The notes: a model not told the origin generated them from the sequence alone. A stretch of 64,000 nt of DNA from Agapetus fuscipes (GCA_951799405.1 OX637345.1:15004001-15068000); one strand, 5' to 3'. Shown: positions 1 to 10,750, counted from the first letter of the stretch. Numbers and translations: made by a program.

Positions 1-672
1 AACAGAACGCCACTGGTCACTGCCCGGCGAAAACAATAGACGGCCCGGAACAAAGGGATCTACGGCGATCTCTCATTGGCCGACACTAGCTAGGAGCCGA
101 CAGTGGACTTATTAACTGTAGTATAAAGATAGGCCGCTGTCGGCTGGGAGGGCAGTACAATCTCAACACTCGACGAATACACACGCTCGCCCGCTCGCTC
201 TCGCCTGACACCAACACTTCGCCTGACGACCGAACACTGCCAGCACCCTCTCCGCCACTCTTCAACCGCAAGAAACTCGAGGAACTGCATTGCTGCCTAC
301 AATACCTGGCCACCACAGCTAACTGCTCTCAGGATCGAGAAACCTCTCCAAACCCATCCTTTCCTTCCGAGCTCAACAGACGCAAGTTTCAATCCCATAG
401 TGGACCTTTTCAGGACCACTCTTTCTCTCAAAAGTTCAAGCCTTGCGTCTAGCAGCTCACTCTTCTTTCCGTTAACCTTCACCCTCCTCCAAACTCTTCC
501 GCACTCTCGGACATCCTCCGTGAGACCATGGGAACTATTTGGAAACCGGAGATCGACACGCCGCGACAGTCTCTGGAAACAAGACTGCCGAACGCCCTTC
601 AAGAAATCACAACAATATTGTAAAAAAGCTGTACACAGAATTTTTCCAATAAACGAAGTTTCCACAAAACTA
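1..672 (+). mobile_element. LTR-like sequence, probably solo or 3' LTR, cut by window start
   Basis: GC-richer than its surroundings, with a TATA-like GTATAAAGATAGG at about 120, a pyrimidine-rich transcribed-leader-like region, and an AATAAA signal at about 649 near the right end (ACGAAGTTTCCACAAAAC). This layout is typical of LTRs of Gypsy/BEL type. The left end lies outside the window and no coding domain is seen, so family and completeness are unknown. It abuts a LINE-tail fragment at about 673. Confidence 0.45.
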
Positions 673-750
673 TAATCCATAATCTTAGTTGCAAAGATTT
701 ACTAACATTTAAAATTCATACTTAATGCATGCCCACGAGTGCACACCAGT

Positions 751-1028
751 CCGGTCGATATCTCAGTTGCTTGCATTCCATGCCGTGAGCTCGTGTTCGA
801 ATCTCAACGAGGTTGTCAGAAACGATTTACCGGCAAGATTTATTCACCTTCACAAGAAATGAGTACCAGCCTCCTCGGGAGCTGGGAAGCCCCCACTTCA
901 ACTGAAGTGGTTGGCGTAAGGCCGGCTCCCTTAGGTACCTGTAAAAATAAATAGGTTATATTTGAAATCCTTCGGGGATAACGCGGCAAGAAGTTACGCT
1001 ATACGTGTAGCTTAGTTTGCGTTGCACG
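751..1028 (+). repeat. SINE-1 (tRNA-derived) copy
   Basis: Starts with a tRNA-like head (box A TCGATATCTCAGTTG, box B GTTCGAATCTC) without a full cloverleaf, followed by the family body with TTCAACTGAAGTGGTTGGCG and the end motif ATACGTGTAGCTTAG. A Pol III retroposon, not a tRNA gene. Confidence 0.8.
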
Positions 1029-1121
1029 AAATGTATTGATAGAATTATGTACAAATGCAGCTGTGCTGCGCATATAGTGCAACTTCTTAGCATGCTGTCG
1101 TCCAAGTGAAGACACCCTCTA

Positions 1122-1299
1122 GAGCAGAGGTTCCCAAACTTTTATTTCTCATAGACTCGAAAATTTTGGGGTTCCGGTAGACCCCCTAATTTTAACGCAA
1201 TTTTCAAAGTTATTTTATGTCAGGTCAATGTAGACCCCCATCAAGTATCCCGTAGACGCCCAGGGGTCGATATCGACCACTTTGGGAATCACTGCTCGT
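1122..1299. mobile_element. hAT-like MITE
   Basis: Terminal inverted repeats CAGAGGTTCCCAAACTTTT (1126) and the complement of CCACTTTGGGAATCACTG (ends ~1293). The CAG-x-GGTTCCCAA start is characteristic of hAT-related elements. Internal sequence is non-coding with AGACCCCC repeats. Flanks CTCTAGAG and CTCGTAGT are only roughly alike, so the 8-bp target duplication is uncertain. Confidence 0.7.
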
Positions 1300-1527
1300 A
1301 GTATGGAATGTAAGCATTCTAAGTAGGTAACATCTGAGTGATTGACCGGACTATACCTCCACTCAAATAAATAAATTCACTTTCATCTCATATTTCTTGT
1401 TCTGTATATTTAGCTGCTTCAAATTTTAATTCATCTTTTATATTTTTTCGTTCAAATAGGATTTTGTGTGTTGGTAGATTGGTATAATACCAACTTGCCG
1501 TATAGAAAATCCTGTGTAATATATCGA

Positions 1528-1765
1528 TAACCTTAAATGTAAAACTAAAGAAGTTGCATATTAAGCTAACATGGATTTTGCAAACTAACACACCTTTCTC
1601 CCTATTTTCTACGAGATAAAACACTAAATAAAGTATGAAAATCTTGTTGTTTAGAACTTTTTCATAAATCATTCCTTATTATTAGTTTATTTACTATGAG
1701 AGGTTACTCCCAATCAAACGTTTTATCATGGTTATTTAGTTTTAACTTTAAGGTGGCTTTATAAT
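1528..1765. mobile_element. MITE family M1 copy (ACCTTAAAGGTA ends)
   Basis: Ends AACCTTAAATGTAAAACTAAA and the inverted TTTTAACTTTAAGGT. The interior shares GATTTTGCAAACTAACACAC / TTTTCTACGAGATAAAACAC with copies at 23149, 53795 and 57518. Confidence 0.62.
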
Positions 1766-1965
1766 CTACAATCTGAGTTGCAGACTCAAATACGGCCTTA
1801 CCTCTCTTTTTACGTGTTCAAAGCTGCTTTAAACACTGCAAGTTGAATTAAGGAAATTTAAAAATTCACTGAATCCCACACACGGTTACCCAACACTTTA
1901 AAACCATTTACCAAAATGTATGGTTTATGGTTATCAGTTTTTCAAGGCTGTTGATTTGTGAACAA

Positions 1966-2412
1966 AAATTGAAAAAATAAGTACCTATTTCTAATTTTCT
2001 TAAAACCCAGTTTTCTCAGTTTATTCAGTTCCTAAGCCTTAAAAAAGGTTGGTATGAGTTTCTTGACTAATAGGTTGGTATGAGTTCCTTGACTAATAGG
2101 TCGGTATGAGTCCCTTGACTAATAGGTTGGTATGAGTCCCTTGACTAATAGGTTGGTATGAGTCCCTTGACTAATAGGTTGGTATGAGTTCCTGGTCATT
2201 GGTCATACCAATCTATTAGTCAAGGAACTCATACCAATCTATTGTTCAAGGAACTCATACCAACCTATTAGTCAAGGGACTCATACTAACCTTTTAGTCA
2301 AGGGACTCATACCGACCTATTAGTCAAGAAACTCATACCAACCTATTGGTTAAGGAACTGAATAAACTGGTTTTTAAGAAAATTAGAAATACTTATTTTT
2401 TAATTTTTTTAA
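1966..2412. repeat. 450-bp palindrome built from 30-bp tandem units
   Basis: Left arm (1966-2197) holds six units of GACTAATAGGTTGGTATGAG + TYYCTT. The right arm (2205-2412) holds the same units in reverse complement. Outer arms are unique inverted sequence (AATTTTCTTAAAACCCAGTT... with AACTGGTTTTTAAGAAAATT). It could fold as one long hairpin. A weaker continuation of the unit lies at 2418-2490. Confidence 0.88.
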
Positions 2413-2663
2413 ATTGGTCTTTGACTAATAGGTTCGTATGAGTTCTTTGACCAATATATTGGTATGAGTTCCTTGATTAATATTTTAATATGAGGCTGTC
2501 TCCCCATACTGTAACATTTTTCTTCACTTTTTCCAATGCCACCCAGTTTCAGGAAAACAGAAAAGGCCAATTTGAAGTAGATTCTTACTTCACAATGAAT
2601 TATCATTTTAATCATGAAAGACAGCAAGGTCCTGTTGACATAATCTAATAAATAATAAATAAT

Positions 2664-2727
2664 ATAAGGCTGGTTTATTTGGCAAGCGCTGTTTTTGTGT
2701 GAATCACACCTCAAGAGCTCTCTCCCA
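2664..2727 (-). repeat. SINE-2 tail fragment
   Basis: GGTTTATTTGGCAAGCGCTG and CACACCTCAAGAGCTCTC match the 3' end of SINE-2 in reverse; the rest is absent. Confidence 0.5.
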
Positions 2728-2739
2728 AGAGATGTACAG

Positions 2740-4170
2740 GTACAGACTGCTTCTTACCTAGAGAATAAAGAAATTAAAAACACTTTTTTTCTCAGCGTAC
2801 AATTTCAAATTTATTTTATTTTGAGTTTTTAGAAATACATAAAAAGGGCGCACAATCAAAAAACCATTCAATAAAATTTAAAACTTCAAGCTTCATTTTT
2901 CATAATTATTTTATTACTTACAAATAATGTCATATGCAAGGTGAATATTGCATTTTTGAAAATCTAAAATTGCATTGATTTATTTTTAAATGATATACTT
3001 AGGCAATGCAATTTAAGCTGTCGCTGCATTTCTTTAAAAAACTGTAACTTCATTTTTTTAACTTCGTGGTGACCTTTTATGACCCGGTTTTTGTTTGAGG
3101 TCATTGTTACCAATTGGCTATTTTTATATGCAGCGACAATACATAGCAAAAAATTCATTTCAACATCATTTATCTAATTTCTCTTAACATTTCTTAGAAT
3201 TAATTTTAATTTAAAAAGCCATAATATTTAGCACATAAATCTTTTTGGTGAACAAATAAAAAGCTAACCTCACTTTCAAAAACACGTTTTTTAACTTTGC
3301 TTCCATGTGAATTTAATAAATTAAAGTATCTTTACTTCTTAAAATAACATTTATCATGTTTGAAACAATACATTGGATTTAAACGAAGCGTTTTTTTATA
3401 AATTTTATCAATATTCAAAGCAATTCGAAGATCACATAACCTCAAAATTGTAAGCTGTCAGATTTCTTGCGCATTTGTTAAACTTACTAATATTTCAAAT
3501 ATTTTTTGGTAATATCTAGCTGTGACAATCATTCTATATTACTTACAAAGTATATTGTATATATTTTAACATTAATATTTCTTAAAATTAGCTTTATTCA
3601 AATAAATTAATCTGCTTAACTGTCATTCATTCAAAACATTGGTACTTTTTTTTTGATACTCATTCGTTTAACAGACATTTCGCAAACTTATTCATTATAA
3701 TATCAATATACTTCACTGATTTTCGACATATTTATGACTAAACAGTCAATTGATGGTCGTTATTCCATACACTCTTATTATATATCGGTAAAATCTGACA
3801 TTTCATCACGACAACGTCTTTTCAAATCATGGATAGACTATTTTTATAAAATGAAACATAACAGCAACCAAAAACTATATTTTAAAAAACCTTATACGTA
3901 ACCATATCATTCACAGTTTTTTTTTCATATTCTATCTCAACTAATACATATCAAAAGAGACATTTAAGATATTTTCATTTCGTTCACTTTACTTGATTTC
4001 TTTCCTATCATTAAATACATACAAATAAATAGGTATACTTACATACTTATAAATTCTGAAGAATTAAAAACAAATGAAGTAGGTAGGTAGATTACAGTTT
4101 TCTAACTGTCATTTTTTGCCGTTAAGTACCTACCAATTACCTTTTGAAACAACCGTATTATTCAGCACAA
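2740..4170. other. AT-rich downstream DNA, no gene seen
   Basis: Strongly AT-rich with poly-T/poly-A runs. Only short spurious ORFs, no splice-phase logic, no repeat family recognised. May hold part of a long Ank2 3' UTR, which cannot be judged from sequence. Confidence 0.6.
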
Positions 4171-4177
4171 GATTCAA

Positions 4178-4340
4178 CTACCCCGAGTAAATAACGTTGC
4201 GAAACTCCTCTTGTTTAGGTAAATGTAAAATGTATAAAAGAAACGACGCTACTCCTAGTGAGTGATTTAGTTTTGATATAATTTTTCAATTTAAGCAATC
4301 GAGAGGGGTTAACACAACGTTTTATACTTGGGGTAAAGAA
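4178..4340. mobile_element. MITE-like element (TACCCC ends)
   Basis: Inverted ends ACTACCCCGAGTAAATAACG and the complement of AACGTTTTATACTTGGGGTA. Interior AT-rich and non-coding. Confidence 0.5.
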
Positions 4341-4599
4341 GTATTATCAAAAAAGAAGTAAATAGAAGTATAAATTCCATATTATATAGCCACGCAATAG
4401 TATATAGTATTTTTTTTTATAAAATTCAAGTACTCAAAGCTACCTAGTTTTCAGTTTTTTTTTTTGAAAATGTGAATAAATATCCTTACTGTAAATATTT
4501 GTATACTACTTATGTTACCTGTATTTTATTTTATTTTTCGAAAAAAAAATATTACATGAAATTGCACAGTTCAACGCATTTTCAAAAAAAACATGGATC

Positions 4600-4760
4600 T
4601 AGAATAAGCCATGATAGACTCACTCACACCTTAGCTAATGAGATGACAATTGGTCAACGTCCATCTGAAAGACAATGCCAGACTATGAGATAGAGGACAT
4701 AGTAAGATGAGTGACCATGTCTCCAGAATGAGCCATGATAGACTCACTCACTTATCAATG
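4600..4760. repeat. Imperfect direct repeat
   Basis: AGAATAAGCCATGATAGACT + CACTCAC at 4600 and AGAATGAGCCATGATAGACT + CACTCAC at 4724, separated by ~100 bp. No coding role seen. Confidence 0.6.
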
Positions 4761-5214
4761 TTCGATCGGGAGACCAAATAAATAAAGGGATATAAGCAGA
4801 CATTAGAATATATTCTACTGTTTCAAAAACCCATTCTCTTACATTCACATTCTTTTATAATATATTCATCTTAAAATTAGACAAATTTGTGCTTTATCAT
4901 GCTATATCTAAAAGAAAATTTTAAATATGCGTCACTCATTAATTTTACCAATCATTGTTGGTAAGGGTCAGTATTACAAAAAACTGTGACCTGTAATATG
5001 ACCCTGACATTGAAATTTAGATATTTTTTTTTAATATGAGGGTTACACTAACAGTCAATATTCTCTGAAATACATATTACCTTCCCGTAATCCATTTTTA
5101 ACATTGTAATTCGCATACTTTAATTTGTTTGAGATTTTTTTAGTTCAAATTATTGAATGATGTCATTAAAAAAATTCAATATTTGCTTTATGCATCCGAA
5201 TTTGCTGAAGAAAC

Positions 5215-5385
5215 AATGAGGTCCCAACATTTTTGAATTTGGAATTTTTTTCTTGGCGAGCAAATTGAGCCTTGTGTGGGACTGCCATCCTTAGCCAACA
5301 ATGACAAAGTATTTGTTTGCCTTTTCCCATCAACCTCGGCGGATGACATCACAATATTGTCTATGCCAGTTCACGTGCAGACCCC
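5215..5385. mobile_element. MITE family M2 copy (AATGAGGTCC ends)
   Basis: Same order of words as the copy at 61190-61342 (TTTTTGAATTTGGAAxTTTT, TGCCATCCTTAGC, ACAATATTGTCTATG, TTCACGTGC). The right end has decayed to CAGACCCCA. Confidence 0.6.
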
Positions 5386-5389
5386 AATC

Positions 5390-6590
5390 TTTGAAAAGAC
5401 ATCATCAATGTATTTCGTCCCAAATGAAGTTCTGTTTAAAAAATCCCCGTTGTTTCAGATTTGCTTTTCCAAATTGTTTGTTTTTGTTTCTAGGACATAG
5501 CTACAGATTCATTATTTTATGTGATAAAAGCCGTATCTATGTATAAATTACCAATGTCACAATTATTTTCAAAATGACATTCTTACGTCACATTTTAATT
5601 GGTATGTTTTTTTTACGCCACAATATATTGTGCAATTGATTGAAAGCGTAAATTTGATTCACTTTCGAATAATAATTCTATCTAATTGCTTCAGGTGTTC
5701 ATAGCACGTGGTCTACATCCATACAAATCCCTATGAAAAAATATTTTTTTACGCAAATTTGCAAGCTCTCTTTTTCTGTATTTTTAAGTTTACACATCGC
5801 AAGAGTGGCAAGATGGAAAAATTCAAAATGGCTCAAAAAATCCTCAAGCTCGATCTAGGGTATTTTTCAAGAACCAACCCTGAAATGATTTGATTCCATT
5901 CATCTCCGTTAAAAAGTTTCAAATTGAAAACCACTACGTATCAAAATTTCGATATTCTACCATCGATAGTGTCACTTTCGTCTGCAGTCATTTGTTTCGA
6001 ATTTCAAAAGTTCTCAGTCCAACATTCATTTTCATACTTGGGTGCGTATCCTAAAAAACCCTTAGCGGTAGAATGACCCTTATGTTCAAATAAACAATAC
6101 TTTGAAATTTAAAAGTTATCCAAACAGTAAGGGCTCTTTAAAATACTTACCCTTAGGAATTTAAGTGCTAAATAATATGTTTATGCAGGTAGATAATTCA
6201 ACGTCATAATTACTATAAGTCATTGTATGTTAAATTTAATAACAATTAATGCACAGGTCTAGGAAGGCTAAACGCGTTAAAATCAAAATAACTTAAAATT
6301 ATACATATAAATAAACATACATAGCTTAAGCACCAATAATTTTCCAAAGGACATAACATCAATTTTTGCTAAGAAATCAGCTGTGTGTACTCAAAAGTCG
6401 ATAGATGAAATTTTTCTAAGGACAAAGACATTTTTTTCATTTTTTCAATAATAGGATCCTACATTGAAAGCTAGAATAATTTTAATTTAAAAAAACAAAT
6501 ATGTAAATAATGTTGTTTTGCTAATTTTGTCATTTCAATGTTTTTTTTTGTCTTTAAATTACAATAGACAAAGTGATATGCAATGCAATA
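5390..6590. other. AT-rich downstream DNA, no gene seen
   Basis: Nothing beyond short ORFs and homopolymer runs. A GCGGTAGAATGACCC / AAGGGCTCTTTAAAATAC patch at 6060-6165 has weakly inverted TAAGGG words and may be a decayed element. Confidence 0.55.
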
Positions 6591-6592
6591 CA

Positions 6593-6665
6593 CCTTAAGC
6601 ATCAAGGTGTACCACAAGGCTCGGTACTAAGACCACTTTTATTGATAATGTTCATAATTTTTTCA
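6593..6665 (+). pseudogene. LINE reverse-transcriptase motif relic
   Basis: One frame reads KHQGVPQGSVLRPLLLIMF, the conserved fingers motif of non-LTR RTs (GVPQGSVLGPLLFLIF), with flanking sequence decayed. About 250 bp past the Ank2 stop, on the opposite strand. Confidence 0.7.
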
Positions 6666-6788
6666 TTATTAATGTTTTTGTGTTATGACTAGCGGTCACT
6701 CATAAAATGGCACTAGAAAATTGTCACACAGCCTCATGGAATAGTAAATCTATAAGAATGACATCCTATTTGATAGCTATAAGACATT

Positions 6789-6857
6789 GGAGAAGGTGTG
6801 CAACAAGGAACAGTAATGGGACCTTTATTCTTGATTTTGTTTTTATTGCAGTACCTA
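6789..6857 (+). pseudogene. Second LINE RT motif relic, next to Ank2 stop
   Basis: Reads GEGVQQGTVMGPLFLILF, again the GVPQGTVLGPLLFLIF motif of a different LINE copy. It ends about 50 bp from the Ank2 stop codon, so Ank2's 3' UTR probably includes it in antisense. Confidence 0.68.
6824..6847 (-). promoter_or_regulatory. Candidate polyadenylation signals (two AATAAA)
   Basis: Minus-strand AATAAA occurs at 6847-6842 and 6829-6824, about 60 and 80 bases past the Ank2 stop. AATAAA-like words are common in this AT-rich DNA, and neuronal ankyrin transcripts often have long 3' UTRs, so the true cleavage site may be further downstream. Confidence 0.3.
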
Positions 6858-6907
6858 GTTATATTTTTGCTGGGCGTTTTGTTATTATTTTGTAATTAAA
6901 ATTGTTT

Positions 6908-6983
6908 TTAAACATTTTCAGTGTCATCATCTTGCTGTTTTGAAGGGTCATAGACAAAAGGCTTGGCCATTCCCGTTAGAGAT
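6908..6983 (-). CDS. Ank2: Ank2 exon 26: terminal exon with stop codon
   Basis: Acceptor ttatttttcag, phase 2. Encodes SLTGMAKPFVYDPSKQQ and DDDTENV, then TAA at 6910-6908. The acidic end resembles a typical soluble C-terminus. The stop closes a 4,622-codon frame whose total length divides by three, supporting the whole chain. Confidence 0.87.
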
Positions 6984-7109
6984 CTGAAAAATAAAGAAAT
7001 TTTACAGAGTTAATAAGTAAATATAACCAGCCAACACAATCATGTAGGTACAAACATATTGGCAAACAACAAATGATGGAAGAAGAACTTGAAGGAAATG
7101 TATTCTCAC

Positions 7110-7176
7110 TTTCTTTGGGCTGGAACTGGAGGTGAAGATTCTGTGGTACTGGAACTGCTTGCTTCTGCAGCGTGTT
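7110..7176 (-). CDS. Ank2: Ank2 exon 25: tail, 67-nt exon
   Basis: Acceptor cttttctgcag with a long pyrimidine tract, donor GTGAGA, phase 1 to 2. Encodes HAAEASSSSTTESSPPVPAQ. Short but needed to bring exon 24 into phase with the terminal exon. Confidence 0.85.
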
Positions 7177-7684
7177 CTGCAGAAAAGAAAAAAAAACATC
7201 ATTGGTTGTCTTTTCAAAGCCTCAGTTTTTAACTTTACCTATATCTATCAAGGCTCTTTTTTCCTAGAAAATACTATTTAAATTTTACTTTCAAACTAAA
7301 ATATGTCAACACTATGCTTAAGGGAAAACACGGTGTAATCTGACAAGAGAAAATCTGAAATAAAACAGCACAGGTTTGAATACCGTTAGACCATTTTTTT
7401 ATACCTTTAACCCTTCATTACCAGAATATGTCATTAGATAATTATTAATTAATAATTCATTACATAAAATTAATGACAATGTTGATTACATGTTTCTGGC
7501 CAGGACAAAATATTGAATGGTGGCGAAATGGTGGATTGAAATTATCCAAGCATTTTTTTTAATAACAAATATAAAATTCTCACATAATTTTGTGAGTCCT
7601 TGCCACAATGTGCCAAAATGTCCTTTCAAAATTGGTGGTGTATGCAAAATTGAATAGATACAAAAACTAATTTTGATCCAATAC

Positions 7685-7814
7685 CTTTTGTAATTGGAGT
7701 GTCTCCAATGAAGAACGTTGGTTGCCCACTTTTCCCCGATAGGGTTGTGTCTTCAGAAGAACCTTCACTTCCAAACCTGATGGTCCGCTCTCGAATCTGC
7801 GGTTTTCCTTTGCC
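7685..7814 (-). CDS. Ank2: Ank2 exon 24: tail
   Basis: 130 nt, acceptor ttttttcacag, donor GTATTG, phase 0 to 1. Encodes GKGKPQIRERTIRFGSEG and SGQPTFFIGDTPITK. The basic first half contrasts with the acidic exons before it. Confidence 0.89.
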
Positions 7815-7844
7815 CTGTGAAAAAACACTCTTATTAAATACAAG

Positions 7845-8125
7845 ACGGCTCACCATCATCATCATCGTAAACTCGACAACCCTGGACAGGTTTTGGCTAA
7901 ATCAAGGGTTCTCCTTCACTCCCGCCTGTCCATCACCTTTGCTCTCCAGCTATATATGTCTCCATTGGCTGCATCTGTGTTGACACAGTCCATGCATTTT
8001 TGACTTTCCTGATTATTCTAATTATGTGGTGACAAGCCCACCGCAAGTGTTCTATTTGATAGAACTTACCACATCGGGCTCTCGGAGAGTTTTTTGATGT
8101 ACGGACAATGCAAACCATCATTATA
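7845..8125. repeat. Dispersed repeat fragment (shared with 47690-47890)
   Basis: TTATTCTAATTATGTGGTGACAAGCC, and the layout ATCATCATCATCGTAAACTCGA, recur in 47690-47890 as CATCATAAGCTCGATGAC / TTCTAATTATGTGATCAGCC. Probably pieces of one retroelement, not identified. Confidence 0.45.
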
Positions 8126-8257
8126 TCTCATCAGACCTGTTCTGAGAATCCTCATATCTAATGTTGCAATCTAGGTCTCATTTTTTTGTCATTAGGTCAT
8201 ACAATCACTCAGATATGCTAATACATTTATCTTAACTGCAGCTCTGTTGCCGTTCCA

Positions 8258-8480
8258 CTAGAGGTGACAAGAGCCTCTGTAGAGCTGCCTCCATTTCTTC
8301 CTATCCTTACATACCTCTTTCAGTTCATCCATCCATCACCTTTTTCATACATTTTCTTCTTTTACACTCACTTTGTATACCCCATTCTTTCACAATCTCC
8401 TTAATCTAATCACTCCATTCTTTTCTCGGTCGATCCCTACCCTCTTTTCCTTTCACACTTTCTCTGTATATATACTTTGT
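8258..8480 (-). pseudogene. LINE C-terminal fragment, RTE-like subfamily
   Basis: Minus-strand degenerate copy of the same protein end (region complementary to GCTGCCTCCATTTCTTCCTA and the CACCTTTTTCATACATTTTC block). It is very similar in DNA to 52085-52300. Lies within the intron between exons 23 and 24, close to exon 23. Confidence 0.65.
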
Positions 8481-8592
8481 CAGTCTATCATCATTCATTA
8501 TTTCCACGTGCCCTGCTTAACCTGTATTAAAAGCTACCTTGAAGTATTAAAGATCTTGAATCAAGAAACTAATAGTAAAATTATAAAACTAC

Positions 8593-8765
8593 CTGCTTCT
8601 CGTTATCGGAATCTGGTTCCTGCACTTCATACTCCAGATGCTCACTGCCGGAGTACTCCATGGTAAAGCAGTCCTCCGTGCTGCGGCCCAGGGTCTTCTC
8701 CGCTTTCTCGTAGAAAGCTGTGACCGGCTCCAGTGTCTCTAATGAGGATACCATGGTGTTGGAAC
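8593..8765 (-). CDS. Ank2: Ank2 exon 23: tail
   Basis: 173 nt, acceptor ttcttccacag, donor GTAGTT, phase 1 to 0. Encodes LETLEPVTAFYEKAEKTLGR, DCFTMEYSGSEHLEYEVQE and PDSDNEKQ. GC content is above the local background and the exon looks conserved. Confidence 0.9.
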
Positions 8766-9439
8766 CTGTGGAAGAAATAAATATACATTCGCAAATTGAT
8801 GTAATTTGCTGCTTAAGAACCCTAAAAGCTGGATTGCCATTATCTAGTCCAGCTGTTATTAGCAAAACAGTTGTTTCAGCGCAGGTTGTGTATTTGCTGT
8901 AAAGCTAAGGGAACATTTTGTATCATGTAGGTACTTTAAGAGTTGAAAGAAAGTCAATAATATATAAGTACTAATTTATGGACTCAGCCCTATTTTTTTT
9001 TAATTAAATAGATTTGTGAAGAGGAATGCAATTCACCAACCTATTCTGCCTGGCCAGAAACAGGTATTAATATCATCAATGAATAATTCATTATTGTTTA
9101 TTTTAATGAATCATTCATTAATGATTACCCAATAACATCTGTTGACCCAGGGTCAAAGTTATGGTCAAATGAACCAGGCAGGGATGGAACCAACGTTGTT
9201 CTATTCCAAACACGCTAGAAAGATCAGCCCACTTGGCCCCCTCGGCCCTAACACCGACGAATTTTTAAAAGGTACCTTTTATTTCTAGGCGGGAAATCGT
9301 CACACCTCTATGAGACTGCTGTCCAGTCCTTGGCAATCAATAAAAAAACAGTTTTACGCATAGGCGAACAGTCCCACAAGGCATGTGGGAATAGTCCCAC
9401 ACAACCGAACCATGTTCGATCACAATTTTTTGTTTATGG

Positions 9440-9705
9440 AATTTGTTCCTTGACTTATAGGTTGGTATGCGGCTGACCACCCATACTGTAAAAAATGGTT
9501 CACTTTGTCAATATCACCCCTGTTTCAGGGAAGGTCGGTAAGAGTTGCAGGGCTTATGTTCATTTCAGATTGGGTTTTTATATTGGAGGTCCACATGCGG
9601 CATGTGTGAGCGCGAAATTATGCCTGTCTGCTTGTGGAATGCATTTAATATGAATCTCAAATGATGCATATCTTTGCAACTTAGATTTAGATTTTTTAGG
9701 CCAAA
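9440..9705 (+). repeat. LINE-tail dispersed repeat, full
   Basis: About 260 bp from TATAGGTTGGTATGCGGCTG through TGTTTCAGGGAAGGTCGGTA to a TTAGATTTAGATT tail. Same sequence as the 3' UTR of the LINE at 41620-42430. Confidence 0.82.
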
Positions 9706-10023
9706 GATATTTGACAAACCGTTGTAACAGAACTTATATTAGTCTCAAAGTTTCACAGCCATCATAGCAAACCTCTTGATGAGGCAGCCTGTCTAAACGA
9801 CGATTAAGGACTGGTCTAAAAATGGTTCGGATGTAGGAATAAGAAAGGATAATAGGAAAGAGAGGAATCCTGGGCAAAACTGGGAGGACTACAACTCGCA
9901 GAAATCAAACTCGATGTGAGATATAATTAATTAAAATACGTAAATTACAATACACTTATAAGTAGGTAGTACAAAATTTGTGGAAATATTTATATGATGT
10001 GTGAATAGTACAGTTGGAATTAA

Positions 10024-10287
10024 TCATGCGACAGTTTGTTTGAAGATTGCTCCGGTGATTGTCCCGTGCCTCTGTATGATGCACTGGCTTTTGTCAGCTT
10101 CTAAATTGATGACTGGCGGTTTTTGGTTCGGTTGTAGTTTACAGCTCTGCTCAGAAATGGCCACAATTATTCCGGCTGAATCGACGTGAGCGGTTCCTTT
10201 TGCAGCTAAACACAGTCCCTGGTGATCGGCAAATAAGCAGCCTGTGACTCCCGGTACGCTCAAGGATTCGTCTTTTCAACACACCAT
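10024..10287 (-). pseudogene. LAMTOR5: LAMTOR5 (HBXIP) retrocopy
   Basis: An uninterrupted frame from 10275 to the TGA at 10024 encodes VPGVTGCLFADHQGLCLAAK, then SAGIIVAISEQSCKL, KPPVINLEADKSQCIIQRH and TITGAIFKQ. It matches the roadblock-fold Ragulator subunit LAMTOR5 along its whole length (compare the GVL..DSQGLNL, AGVISVLAQQAAKL, PVVCLESD and ITVAVHK blocks of the animal family). Ragulator anchors Rag GTPases and mTORC1 at lysosomes. Upstream, an ATG at 10287 is followed by an in-frame TGA at codon 4, and no other ATG exists in the frame. It is intronless and lies inside an Ank2 intron on the same strand, so a processed pseudogene is favoured. An alternative is a second exon of a real gene, but no acceptor with a good pyrimidine tract gives this frame. 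No poly(A) tract is visible. Confidence 0.75.
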
Positions 10288-10344
10288 TTATTTGGCTCAC
10301 TGCCGCAAACACATGTGACAGTAGGGCAGCCAGAGCAGAAGAGA

Positions 10345-10460
10345 GAGTTTTACAACTAAAAAAATGACATAAGACGTCAGACAAGTCTTCTTCCTCTTTT
10401 ATCTTTTTAGTTGTTAGACAAAATGATATTAGACGTCAGAATCGTCTTCTTCTTCTTTTA
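10345..10460. repeat. ~60-bp tandem duplication
   Basis: AATGACATAAGACGTCAGACAAGTC... and AATGATATTAGACGTCAGAATCGTC..., each followed by a CTTCTTCYTCTTTT tract. Two diverged units just upstream of the LAMTOR5 copy on the gene strand. ACGTCA resembles a CRE half site, but its role is unknown. Confidence 0.7.
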
Positions 10461-10625
10461 ATATTGTTTATCATATTAAATTCAGACCAAGGACAAATCT
10501 TCAAAGTGTGCCTCCTGATGCTGTTGGCTACAACACCGAAAGACATGGAGAATAATATAAGTTTTTTTACAATGGTTCGCCAAACATCCAACCATATCCC
10601 GTCAAATGTTTTAATGTTACCCTAC

Positions 10626-10750
10626 CTGCACTGGTCAGACTGCCCGTCATGGGAGTGTCGACCTCGTAGTTATAGGTGGCTCTGGTCGCGTTGGAACTCG
10701 TCTGCTCCAGGCTGTCAGTGCTGCCCAGCATCAGGTCCTCCTCCTTGTTC
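10626..10750 (-). CDS. Ank2: Ank2 exon 22: tail
   Basis: 125 nt, acceptor ttggttccag, donor GTAGGG, phase 2 to 1. Encodes NKEEDLMLGSTDSLEQTSS and YNYEVDTPMTGSLTSA. With the giant exon it forms a phase 1-1 block, so both can be included or skipped together. Confidence 0.9.

Noticed and set aside
2040..2360. CRISPR-like regularly spaced ~30-bp repeats
   Set aside because: Units are contiguous with no unique spacers, reverse orientation halfway, and sit in an animal genome; it is a palindromic minisatellite.
10001..10189. 62-residue plus-strand ORF
   Set aside because: Antisense shadow of the LAMTOR5 retrocopy.
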